Positions 45,617-58,200 of a stretch of DNA of 64,000 bases are shown piece after piece; position 1 is the stretch's first letter, and every line of letters begins with the position of its first letter. This DNA comes from Volvox africanus (Eukaryota; Chlorophyta; Chlorophyceae; Chlamydomonadales; Volvocaceae), in the NCBI GenBank assembly GCA_030268105.1, contig BSDZ01000089.1:2418001-2482000 (forward strand), read 5' to 3'. Both the position numbers and the translations under genes were made by a program. Below the pieces are notes generated by a model, which did no database searches, was not told where the DNA came from, and saw only the letters and a list, made by a program, of their open reading frames with translations.

Positions 45617-48600
45617 ATGTGGCTTTCCTACAGTTTGGGTATCATCTTCCTATGGCTGCTTCACGGGTTCTGCTCCGCTTTGAACGCCTCCGACATTTAT
45701 GCCAGGTGCGGTAAACAGATGGTATTAGCCGCACACAGTAGCCACTGAGTGGCATGAGTCGTGAAAGCACTGCTGCAAGACCGAACGTCCCATCTTAACG
45801 CAGGTTCTACTTGATGCAGCTCTGGTCACAAACTGGCGGCCCTGCCTGGAGTTCTGGAGCCCAGTGGGGCGCCTCCATGAACCCCTGTGACTGGCCAGGT
45901 TAGCCGACGGCCATGGATCAGCGCCTCGCGTCCATTGGCCTGAGCTCGTCTTGCTTGTCCCTAGGGTTCGCGGAGTCCATCCAGCGCGCAATGCCCTCCT
46001 TGCCCTTCCTCACTCCCCATTTGGGCCTCACACGTCTCACCCGGTGCACCGTTCCCAGCCCCCAAGCATCACACGCGCTTTGTGTGTTACTGTATTGCTC
46101 GAATAGGGGCGTGGATACTCTCGAGTACAGGTATCTGGAGCTTACGGGGAAGCCTCCACTGAAGTCGCCCATGCCTGCTTCCGGGCATTTAATTTAATAT
46201 TATGTCACCTGATCCACACTCCCGCCTCCGCATGGCCGCCACAGGGGTCAGCTGCTGCCTGAGTAATACTTCAGCTCCGTACAGGCTGTCGTACACTATA
46301 CCGGCACGTGATGGAAGACCCGGTCTCCAGGTGTGTGGTCGGGGCACTCCGGGGCCGTTGGGGGTTGGGATGAAAAGCTTAAGGTTGAGGGCCAATGTCG
46401 TGTGGTGGAGGCAATGGGCCCGAAACCAAGGTCCCGAAATGATTGCACTTTTCAGTTGTCAGTTTGTCAGACAGCCCATGTGCTGCAGCTCAGTTGCACA
46501 TCCGTCGGAGCCGTTGAGGCCTCAAGAGTGTCATCATCCGCACAGCGACTAAGTTCCTTAGTGACTTGGGAAAAGGTATCCCGGATGCGGGCGGGTTTTA
46601 AAGGATTAGCTAAGCTAGAGCGATGCCGCAAGTGAAATTTCGCACGACCTCAAAAACGAACTGAAGAAGCGCCACACTGCCTATGGAAAGTCCGGCCTCA
46701 CAGACCCTGACGGGACCACATTTCCTCGCCTCGTGTTCAACCCTTCGGCGCACCTCGCCGCCTGTGCAGCTTCCCTGCCAGCAGGAGTCGGCGCTGATGG
46801 CGCTGGCCCTGGTGGGATTCAACCTCAAGGGAGTCCTGCCACTTTCTGTGGGACAGATGGGGCTGGAGGTGCTGCTGTTGGCGAACAATCCCGGTGTGGA
46901 GAGGAGGGGCGGGTCGGGGGAGGCGGGGAAACGGACTCTGGACTGAGGAGGGGGACGAGCTCGAGGGGGAGCAGGGGCAGGTTAACACACAGCAGGGCAA
47001 GCGTGTTCGAATTTTGTTGGACTCTGCGTCTGGACGATTGTGTGTGTGTGTATTGTGTACTCAAGTAAGGGCACTAGGGGGTGTAAGCGTGCATGACGAT
47101 TTCTTTGCGCGGCGGTGGTGATTTGCATGCAAATGTGGAAATGTGAAAATACGTTTGTGCATGCGCCGCCAGCATGAGCTGTGCTTTCAGTCTTGCCTCT
47201 CCGCACGAATGAACGTCATCCAGAACTGTAACCCGCATCAGGCTCGCTAGATGACCGTGAGGGGACACAGCTTTGCAGCTAGCGCTGTGCACATTTGAAA
47301 GCAGACATCGCATATTGCTGCCGACCCCAATGCGACGTCTCATGGCGTCAAAAGACAAAGTGAAGCCGAAAAGATGACGGACCAGCCCCTAAGCCGCTGC
47401 CAGGCTAGCCCCTAAGCCGCTGCCGGACCAGCCCCTAAGCCGCTGCCGGGCCAGCCACTAAGCCGCTGCCGGGCCAGCCACTAAGCCGCTGCCGGACCAG
47501 CCCCTAAGCCGCTGCCGGGCCAGCCCCTATGTCGCTGCCGGACCAGCCCCTAAGCCGCTGCCGGGCCAGCCCCTAAGCCGCTGCCGGACCAGCCCCTAAG
47601 CCGCTGCCGGGCCAGCCCCTAAGTCGCTGCCGGACCAGCCCCTAAGTCGCTGCCGGACCAGCCCCTAAGCCGCTGCCGGACCAGCCCCTAAGCCGCTGCC
47701 GGACCAGCCCCTAAGCCGCTGCCGGACCAGCCCCTAAGCCGCTGCCGGACCAGCTCTTAACCAATCCCACTGAACCGAACTGCCATCCCTTCCATTGGGA
47801 CTTAGGGGTTGGCCGGGGAAAGCACAGCATGCACGAGCTTTCTCCGGTTTCGTCACCTCCGCCGCCTTCTTGGCGGACATTTCGACCAACATCCGTACCG
47901 CTGACTGCAGGGCTGTATGGCACGTTGTCACGTACCTTGTTAGAGGCGGAGGATCTCATACTGGTGCGTGCTCCCGATGAAGGGACGAGGGATGGAGGGA
48001 TGACAGCTCGGTTCATCCCTTATATGAACGGGCGAAGGAGTTGAGGGCAACGACTGGCCGGTCATGCACTGATATCTCATGTGCGGCAGGAGCCTGATAA
48101 GAGGAGGAGGGGGCTGGAACTGTTGTCTCTGTGTTTCTGGGCATTTCCGCACACCAGCACCCCGAGAGGGACGAACGCAGAGGGCCTCAGCTCTCAGACA
48201 CACCTGGGTTGGTCCTTCTCGAGCGTCATCATCATCACCAGTCGCAGCAAGCCACCCCACCCCACCCAGCCTTCCTACGTTTTGTGAAGTGCGTCCCCCG
48301 ACATGCGACCTGCATATCGTCCCTTGCAGGCAGATTTCCGGAACACGTCTTTAACCTGTGATTCCCGCTCGAGTGGGCCAAGTGGTCCCGGGGCCAGTAT
48401 CATCAGCTCTGGCAGTGCTGTAGGTGCTGCGTGCGGCCTGCCCGCCCGATACGCCTTCTCTGCCTTGGGTCCCGTGGAGTCGGGGGGGCCTGGTGAGTCT
48501 GACTCTGAGAGTCTTACCTTTTCGAGCCGTTTGCCGCCTGTCAATACGCATGTCGGCGGGAGAGGGTATGGGTAGGGTATTTCCCCAATTATTTCCTCTG

Positions 48601-49252
48601 CGCCGGAGGTGTTGTGATACGGGTGTTGTAATAAGGGTGTTGTGATAAGGGTGTTGTGAATAGCGCTTTGTGGGTTCGCAGGGATTAGTTGAGGAACAGT
48701 CCATTGCGACGAACGAACAACGCTACTGCTGTGTGACCGCCTCCATTCTCGCTCATCTAAAACCCTAACTCCTTAGCCCCGAGCCCAACCCTGCACGCGT
48801 CCCGTCTGTTCCCGTCTGCCGCCTCACCCCTAACGCCATTTTGTGAGACTTGTCTGGGCTCGTGAATCTCTCTACACTTACACAACACATACACACACAC
48901 ACACACACCATGCGCTCCCCCAGATGTGCTGCCTCCCGGTGCCAGCTACGCTTGTGCTCAATACGCCTACCGCAATGCTTCATCGGCAGCGCCATCAGCA
49001 GCAGGCAGCAATCTCAATGCGCCTGCGCTCGCCCCCTGGCTACCGACCGGAGACACTGTTGCCGCCACGACAGTGCTGCTCTCCTCCCCGGGATTCTGGC
49101 ACTACCAGTCGTGCACCTGTGCGGGGCTGCCCGGGGGATTGGCGGCCGCTGCGGGCCCCCCGACCGTGAGCTGGAGCACGGATGGCGCCGTGTGGCGGGC
49201 GACATGCAAGGCGAATGGTACAGAAGCGGCCTTGGGCGACAATGGAGGAAGA
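45617..49252 (+). other. cyclase B: signal peptide and LRR ectodomain exons
   Basis: The leader is MWLSYSLGIIFLWLLHGFCS. The LRR cap reads WSSGAQWGASMNPCDWPG joined to VSCCLSNTSAPYR. LRRs are in 46785-46893 (ALVGFNLKGVLPLSVGQMGL ending LANNPG) and 47911-47963 (LYGTLSRTLLEAEDLIL). Exons 48330-48492 and 48924-49252 encode Cys-containing ectodomain with SPGFWHYQSCTC and WRATCKANGTE. Sequence identity to cyclase A is low here even though exon borders agree. Confidence 0.7.
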
Positions 49253-52200
49253 GTGAGTGAGGTCAACTTGGGTATTAGGGTGGTACGGAGATTTGAATCC
49301 GGGCGGACGTTTTTGCCCACGATATGCCTTTTGACGTTGAATGGGCTTTATCAAAACAATTGGCTTTGTTGTTCTTGGGCTTAAGTATTAATGTGTGTAG
49401 GATAGGGGGGTACATCACCCGTGGCCACTAACCTGGAAGTCCCTACCTTCCCCGGTGTTTCGGGGCACCCTCATCCAGTCTCCCATGCCGACTTCTCCGA
49501 AATCAGTGGTTTTCCCAGGTTCAGCACCCACCACCAGCATCCAGCGGAATCTGCCGAATCAACTAAGGCGTCAACTCCGCTACTGGTCAGCTCGCAGGTC
49601 ACTTTAATTGGGGTCATCACCGTCCATCGACATGGGGGCACCCTGCCCTTAACATTAGGGACTTTGGCCCGCTCTCGGACGGGGTAGAACCTGGAACTCC
49701 ATTAATATACTCCATTAATGTATAGGAGCCGCAGTTCAGGGGCAAGGCGGGGTCTAGCGAAGACAGGGGTACGATATAAACCTGGTCGTGTCCCAGTCCC
49801 TCTTGCGGTGCGCACATGAAAATGCAACTGGATGGCCTACGTAAGTGAGCAACTGGATGGCCTTTTTGTAGTAAGTGTATGTGTACAGGTCGGGGTGTAC
49901 AGGCTGCACTGGGTTTCTGACAAGGTCCGTACAACAACGCGCTCCTAACGTGTCACATGCTTGTACACCACTGCTTCAGACACAGCCGTGCTAGGTCTAG
50001 CCCTGGCTGTGTATTCGATGTTCGCATCTCTCCCGCCGCCCCGTGACGTCACCAGGGGGGGAACATTGCGCCAGCGATCTTTGGCGGCACTCTTGCTGCA
50101 GTGGGTGTGGCCACCGCCGTCCTCACGGTTGCCTGCATGTTGTACGTGGCGCCGTTTATACTCGGGCGAAAGTCAATACTGCAAGTCGCAACTTGGAGCA
50201 CTGGAGGCCAGGGAGGGGAGTACAGTAACATCATCGGCAGATGGCAGCGAGGTTGGCCCATTGCGGGCGCACCGTCTTCCCTGGCCCGTTGCTCTGACGA
50301 CCTACCAATCCCGGATGAGGTTTTGATGAGCTGCGGGAATCCGAACGAGAGGGATCCAAGTGGCCGCCGCGCGACCGGAGCAGGCACTAAGGGAGGGGAT
50401 GCAACGGGCCCCGAGACGGGGACGCGACTCCCTCGGGTATCTGGCGTGAGCTTCCGAAAGGCGGGGTCCCTGGCGAGCATGGACTTTAAGAGGGCGAACG
50501 CACCTGGTGGGTGGGATGGTGGGTGATATGTGGCAAAGAAATGTCATGGAAGCAATGGATATGCTCGTTGGGTTCCCAGGCCTCCAGACACAACAGCTTT
50601 TACAGGACGTGAGGTCATCGTCCCCAGAAACATAGCCTCATTTCGCCTCCTATACCGCCACATGCCCCTGAAGCTTTAGCAAACCTGTCAACTGTGCTTG
50701 CTGTACTTTGTTGTACTGCAGGTATCGGAGAGTACAGCGGACAGGAGGTCACGCTGGTGGCCACAGGTGCGAATCGCAATTCCTCACAGCGCAAACGCGT
50801 ATCAGCTAAAGATGGGCATAGAACTGAACAATGGGTGCGGACAGTGAAGTGGGCAGAATATAGTGCGTGTTCCCCTTCTGCACTCGCTTTCTTTACGTTA
50901 GCTCCAGAACTGCCCCAGAGGGCCGTCTGTCCGTACGGAGACCGATTGATTTTGTGAGATTTGGTTTCAAGTACCTCAAGTAACTCATTGGCCAATACCT
51001 GTCTCTGGCTCGTCACTTTGGGAGGACATGTCCGCCTACCGCTGCCATAATCGATACCTGGTCCTGCCGCCGATATTGTACGACAGCTCGTTCATTGGCG
51101 TCCTTCAATTGGGATCTCTCAATCTCATGCGGGCTCGTCTACGACCCATAGGACTACCTGTGAATTGTCTGAATGTCTGGAGTTTCGCCCCTGCGGTATG
51201 ACTCACCACTTTCGTGGTGAGTGAGCGAACCGACCTCCCTTCCTGGATGCTCAGGTCTCCGATCACTTATCAACAGTCAAGTGCGTTCGTTCGATCCTAA
51301 ACCACGAATCCATGAGGTGGTCGGCGGCTCTTTCACACTCCGCGTTTTCTTATTCCTCTGCCTCGCCGCGAGCATTGTCCTATCCTCACCTGACCTTACC
51401 TTCAATGCCGCTCTTTGTTCCTCAGCTTCGTACATCCTCCTCCGCCTGCGATGATGCGCCCCCTGCTCTCCAGATCCCAGCGCCCTGCCGCCTTTTCTTT
51501 TCCTTCTTTCCCTCATAGATGTGGAGGGCAGTACTGAGCTATGGGAGTGGCAGCCGGACGTCATGAACCACGCTCTGGCGCTGCACGACCGTCTCATGCG
51601 GCTCACGATTGCAACGTGCTGCGGCTACGAGGTGCGTCGCTTAAATCATTTTGAGGCGTGCAGATTTGCGCACATCGATGGTCTAACCCCATACTTCACA
51701 TACATACGTACGTCTCACGTACTTACGGACGTATAACGTACACGGCCGTTGCCAGCATACGGACATTCGAAGCAGCCAAACAACAAAGGCGATAGGGCCT
51801 TATGGATGGGGGTAACCTTGTCCGAGGTACCGCTGATAGAGAATTCAAGAGTGGCCGGGTGTCGGAGCAACTTTTAATGAATGGGAAAAAGCCTGCAGAG
51901 ATGAATGCAGATGTGAGTGCACTTTCTCTCCTCCCCATGCGACTGCTCCTCTCATTCCTCTGCCTCACCACCCGCTTTTCTCTCCATCGATTGCTGGTCT
52001 GAGCCTTTTAGCATTTGTGGTTGGCCTTTGACGGATCCATGGGTCAGTCTCCGAGTAGTGACATAATAGCCTTTGTAGTTTCAATGCTTCCACCGCCACT
52101 GCTGCGCACTGCAGCGCCAAATCAAATCGTCCTGCCCCAACCCCATGAGGTGATTCTCCGCCCGACCTCCACCTCCCACTGCCAACTAATCCCTTCCCAA

Positions 52201-55200
52201 CACACCCGTACACCCGTACGCATACGCACCCACTCGTACAGATCACAACCGAGGGCGATGCCTTCCTTGTGGCCTTCCACGACCCCGTGGATGCGGTTCG
52301 CTGGGCGCTGCTGCTGCAGTCGGCCCTGCTGAAGCTGGACTGGCCGCCCCTGCTGCTGGAGCACCCGCTGTGCCGGCCCCGCCCGCTGATGCCAGTGGCG
52401 CCGCCGCAGACCGCGGGCGGGGCAGGCGGCGCATATGCCTCGGCGCCCCTGCTGGTGCTGTTCAAGGGGCTCTCGGTGCGGATGGGAATCGCGACGGGGG
52501 TGCCGTCCACTGTACGGGAGCACCCCGTGACGCGGCGCATGCAGTACACGGGTGCGGTACTGCGTCTTGCGACCGGCATCGCGGAGCTGGGTTCGGGCGG
52601 TCAGGTGCTTGTGGAGCCAATGACATTCAAGGGTATCCACAACAAGATTGAGGAGCTCGACGTGGTGGAGGCAGAGGTGCAGGAGCTGGCAGGTACGGGG
52701 CGAACGACCGGTTACAGCCTCCACTCCTGTGTAACCCCAGCTGCGGCTCCCAAAGACCGTGTGAAGACGAGTTAGGCATCTAGATGTATCTAACCATCGC
52801 GCCATTCGCCGCCGCATCTCCAAAAAGCACACGAAAAAGAGGACGAGCCGAAGGAAATGGGGCTGGTTGGCCAAATTAGGGTGTGGCCGTACTTGTTATT
52901 GCAGTACTGTGTATGCACTGAAGCTTGAGGCTCTCTGTGCAAATGGAAACATTAACTTGCACAACGTTGCAAAGGACCTTCCGCGATTCGTACGAGCAAC
53001 ACTAGTGTCGTGCGGCAGGTGTTCAGTATAGTACGGTCCCGTACGGGACCGCTGATGTTGACATAAGCCAATCCCATTACCGCGTGCCCTTCTTGAGGCC
53101 ACTGCCCAAGGGTATCCCCTCTGCGGGTGCTGCCTCAGATGTGGTTCGTCACGACACAACCATCATGGGCGTGGGCAATCCAGTGAAGCTGGAGACAGCT
53201 GCCGATGCCGACGCGCCCTTGCAGTCGTCACCGCCGCAGCCGCCATCCCCACATCAACAACCCCAGCAGCAGCAGGGCAATATCCTGGCCACCAACCCTG
53301 TGACCACCGGCTACAGCGGAGGGGACTTCGCTGGTGGCGCTGACTTTGCACAGCCAATGCAATTACAACAACAGGCGCAAGAACAACAGCAACAACAACA
53401 GGGCCTGCGGGGTGTTGTGGTGTCGGGGAATGATGCACGGAGCAGCCCGGGCAACATGACTCACGGTTCCGCCCACACAGGCTCCTCAATGCGGGTGGGG
53501 CCCACGCGTGTCAGTCCGGACTCCTGCATGTTGCAAGCGATGCAGGCAGACGCGGTACCGTCGCTGCCGCAGGCCGGGGCCGGGGCCGGGGCCGGGGCCG
53601 GGGCCGGGCCCGCTGCCACCACTACCAATGTCGCTGCATCGCATGTTACAGCGCTGTTTCACAGCGCAGTCGCTTCCGTCCCAACGGCCACTGGGTGTGG
53701 CGGGCCGTCACCGCCCCAACCCCCGCCGCCGCAGCAGCACGCCTTCGCCCCAAGCAGCAGTCGCCTCCGTCGTCTGGCTGACCTGGCCATCCCCGGCGCC
53801 CTGACCGGGGTAACAGGTTTTGGTGTCTCCATGAACGACTCCTCCAGCCAATCCAACCGTCTACCTGTCTGGGCGTCCACATGGCAGATCCCCAACCATC
53901 GGGCCCTGGTGGTGATGCAGAACTCGGGCGCTAACCCCGCCAGCAGCGCCCACAACGCCTCAGATTGGAACGCTAGTCACATGGCACTGATGGCGTCGCG
54001 CGGCAGTTTCGTGAGCCATATTCAAACTATGTCCTGCAGCAACGGCTCGCGCTCGGGGCCGCACGGCCTCGTTGGCAATCCGGGATTGGGTACAGCGGCG
54101 CAGTTGGGTGGTCCGGTGCTGGGAGGTGGGTTAAGGGGGGCTGCGTGAGGGAGGGAGCCCTCACAAGATGAACGGCGAGGAGTGATCTGTGTCACTGACG
54201 GACTTTGGTTCATGACGATCTTGCTGGATTGCTGCATGCATCCATCCATGCATCCATCCATGCATCCATCCATCCATCCATCTTGATGAAATCCCATCAG
54301 AGCATCTCCAAAGCATCTCCTCCGAGACATCCTTCCAACGTTTCTCTGTCTCAAAACCCTCCCGTTGGCTGCCTGTTCCCTGTCGCCTCTCAGATTCCTC
54401 CAGCCCCTTCCTTAACCTCCATGGATCCAATGCAACAGCAGCGTGTAGCTCCCAATCCAGCAGCATGATGCTACAAAGGACAACCTCGCTTCAGGGGCTA
54501 GGTCAGCATTCTCCAGTGCCAAACAATCTGGACAGCAGCGCAACCTTCGGCGGGACCTGGCGGACCACCGGTGGCGGTCGACAAGGCTTTACCACAGCGC
54601 CGCGGCCGGCAGGGAAACAGACACTGTCGACAGCCGCAGGGCCGGTGCAACCCCCCATTGACCAGGAGCCAAGCTTGGGAGCCCCTCCCTACGGCCGAAT
54701 CGAACGTTCAGCAACAGAGGCTGCACCGCAGGCAGCGGTGAGGTCATCAACTCCTGGTGCATTGCCTGGCGTGTTGACATTGGATGTTGAAGGGTCTCTG
54801 TTATGGTCAGACCGTAGCACGCCAGTATCTGGTACGCCCAGGGCGGCCGTAGCGTGTGGAGCTGCAGCAGTGGCGGCAGCAACAGCGGGTACAGGTACCG
54901 GGGGTGAAGCTCCGCTAAGGGCCTCTGGGATGCACCAAGAAGGTGTGACCATGGCCCCGCCGTTGTTGCCACAGCCGCAGCTGCCAACTGTGTCTTCAGT
55001 ACTCCCCCCGGGACCATTATGTGAGGGTGTGGACAGAGAAGATAAAGACACGATCGACGGAGCGCTGCTTATGAACAGGGCCGGGGGGCCCGCGGTCGGT
55101 GTCGCGGTGTCCCCGGCTGCCATTAACGTTGGCGCCGCTGGCACCATGAATTGCATGCCAGGGCCTGGGGTTACTTCATCATCACAGGCTTTACACGACG

Positions 55201-58200
55201 AGATCATGAACGTGGAGGCGGCTGCATCCCCAACTCGCGTGGCCAGAGCCATCGCTGCCGGTAGCGTAGACTCCCAGTCCATCCCCTCCACCCCCACTTA
55301 CCGCAACGCACGTAGCTCCGTCTCATCCGCAACGCTGGGTCTTCCCCGGATGCGAGGTGACAACGGGCATCTGGTGGATGAGGACGAGGAGCTGTACATG
55401 ATGTTGCTGGAGGCCGCGGGGCCCTGGTCGGGCTACGGAGCATCTGAAAGTGCTGCCAGTAACGGTTGTGGTTCTGGCAAGGGCACGGGCACCGGCATGA
55501 CCGCGAACAGTGGCAGTAGGGGCCAATTGCGGTCCGTGAAAGGGGCCACGAGTCCCTCGTCCATCACCTCTGCCGCCTCCACTGGCCCCGAGCCTGGGCG
55601 GCGACGGTCTTCTGACAACCGGCGCTTCCGCCGTTCGGACAACATCCGTGCGGTCGCGGACAGACTGCAGGCGGAGAGCCTTGCTGCGGGTATTCGCCTT
55701 GCAGATGGGGCCTCAGATGGCCACATGCTGTTGCCTATAGGGCCGTCACTATCACCTGGCACGGCCCAAGCAGAGGCACACGCGTTGGGCCGGCTGCATC
55801 ACTCGTCCACACCTAGACAAGCCGGGGATGGGAACCAGGCGGAGAGTGCGGGAAATAAGGGATCTCTGGGCGGCGTGGTGTCGGACGATATGGATAAGGG
55901 CCCGAGCGGTCATCATCACGAGGCCTCTTCACTTCGGCCCTCCTCCGTTGAACTGGCCCCCATGGGCTCAGTGCAGCAACACTACGAGGAGGGCGGCAGC
56001 AGCGACCGGCGGGGCCTATCATCTACAGCCCCGGGTGGCCTGATGAACAGCTTCACAGCTGGGTCCATTCACTCGGGCGGACACACAGGCATCGTTGGGG
56101 GAACCGCAAGCACGGGCACCTTTGGATCTTGGATCCTGCAAAATCATGATGCGGCTTTAGCAGCTAGCGGCCGGATTTCGATGGAGCTACAGCGCCTTAC
56201 AATGCCCTCCGCCGCAGGCCTCTCCGGCAGTTTGGCTCCCATTGACCAGTCGACGGCCTCAATGGATATCGGCGTGGGCTCGTGTGCGGAAGCAGGCCCC
56301 CTCCGCTCTCACCAGACGGAGGGCGACAGCGTTGGAGCAGGTGGCGGTGAAGTAGGCTGCGGTAGCGGCCCCAGCGGGAGCTTGTTGCAAGGTTTGAACC
56401 TGACCTTCAAAAGCGCACCCCAGGAGCGGGTATCGCGAATGGACACATCCTCATTGGCTGGTTATGGCGTTGCAGGGACAATTTGCAGCATTGGCATTGG
56501 CAGTGTTGCCGAGTCAACGCTGCCCGATGCCGTCCCCATCGGCGGCGCTACATCCCTCCTCGCCTCTACCCCCAGCATTGCTCGCCAGGAGGTGCAACCG
56601 GTCCGACAGGGAGGTAGCGCTCAATCCCCTTGGCTGGTGGCGCCGCTACGCCGCACAGAGCCGATTAACGGCAGTAGTAGTGACCTCGACTGTGATGGTA
56701 GCGGTGGGGAGGTCGCAGCCCTAAGAGGTGCTGACGGCAGTGCGAAGAGGAAACACCCCCCACGCTCCATTCCCCTCGTCGCCAACAGCAGCCGGAGAGC
56801 AGGGGGGCTGCAACGGTCCGCCGCGTCCTTCACAGCCTGCGACCGGAAGAATCACCTGGCCAGCGGCGGGGCTGGTGGGGCTGGCCACAGCGGGACCGCC
56901 GGGTGCGTCGGCAGTGGGGGCGGCAGTGCGAATGCCTCGGTGGTAGGCAGCCTGGGAACAGGAGCGGTGCCCGGGATGGCTGAGTTCTCTTTTGCATTCT
57001 CTAGGACGGACCTCCCCCATCCTGCGGACTTGGGACTTCGACCAGCGCCGCATCGCCCAGTGGTCCGACGTCAGGGCAATGCGGCCGGTGCAATCCGCCC
57101 GCTGATACATTCCACACGAGCGGCTGCAGCTGGAATTCCGCCCTCGGGTGTGGAGGGTGCAGGCCTGGTGCAGCGGCAGGTGTGGCAACAACAACAAAGG
57201 GAGCACCAGTACCTGGGCGGCACAGCGGGAGCAGCCCAGGTGGGGAGTGGGATGTCTGTGCTTGTCAGGGCGGGGGAGGCCTACCCCTACCCCCCGACTC
57301 GGACCAAAAGTGAATTGGTTTATGGGGGCCGGCTTGTCCTGTAGGTGATTGCGGTTTTGGTTATGCTCGACGTTGCTAGTTGCGCTGTGCTGTACGATCT
57401 CATAATTCAGTTAAAATCCAACCGCCGATTTAACCATCCCAGCTTGATGCACAACCGAAGCTTTCCACTATACGCGCACTTTAGAGCCAAAAACGCCACC
57501 TCGAGCCCCTGGGAAGCTCTTCAATAAATGCATACCTAAACTGACGCATTTCACAAAATCTCGCCCGCTACCTCTCTTAATCCGTGTTTCTCAACCCACT
57601 CGCTTCGTTTTCTCCAGGTCCTCCATCCTGGTGAATCAGGGGGCATTACGGCGGCCAGCAGTGGCGAGTGCTGGGGACCTGGCAGCGTGCTGCGTCCGGC
57701 CCTCCCCGTCGCGGAAGCGGTGGGGGCGCTGCTGTCGGCTGACGATTCTCATTTGCCACAACGCGCCATGCACACCTCCAACAATGTCAGCAGCACAGGC
57801 AGCGCCCCCTCGTCGGGCGTGGTCCCGGAGCGCCACAGGCTGGCGAGCGCCTCCACTGCTGTGGACACACACCCGCCGACTGAGCGTACGGCAGTTCCGC
57901 AGCTTTTCATGGATCAAGGGACAGGGGATGGGTGTAGGTGGCAGTGGCATCCTTGAATGCATGATGAGTTTGGCGGTATCTCCATCAATACAATACCCGC
58001 CTGAAGCTCGTCATGCTACATCTGGCGATAAGGCACACCGACTTCATGCGTGCTGTGAGGAACTGGTTGCATCTCCCTTTAGATGTGCATAGGGACTAGC
58101 AGCGGATCCAGATTGGACCCCATTACCCTTGCTGGTTTATATACCTTTCTAAATCCCATCAGGTCATGAAATAGCCAAGCTATACTTCGTCAGCCAACTA

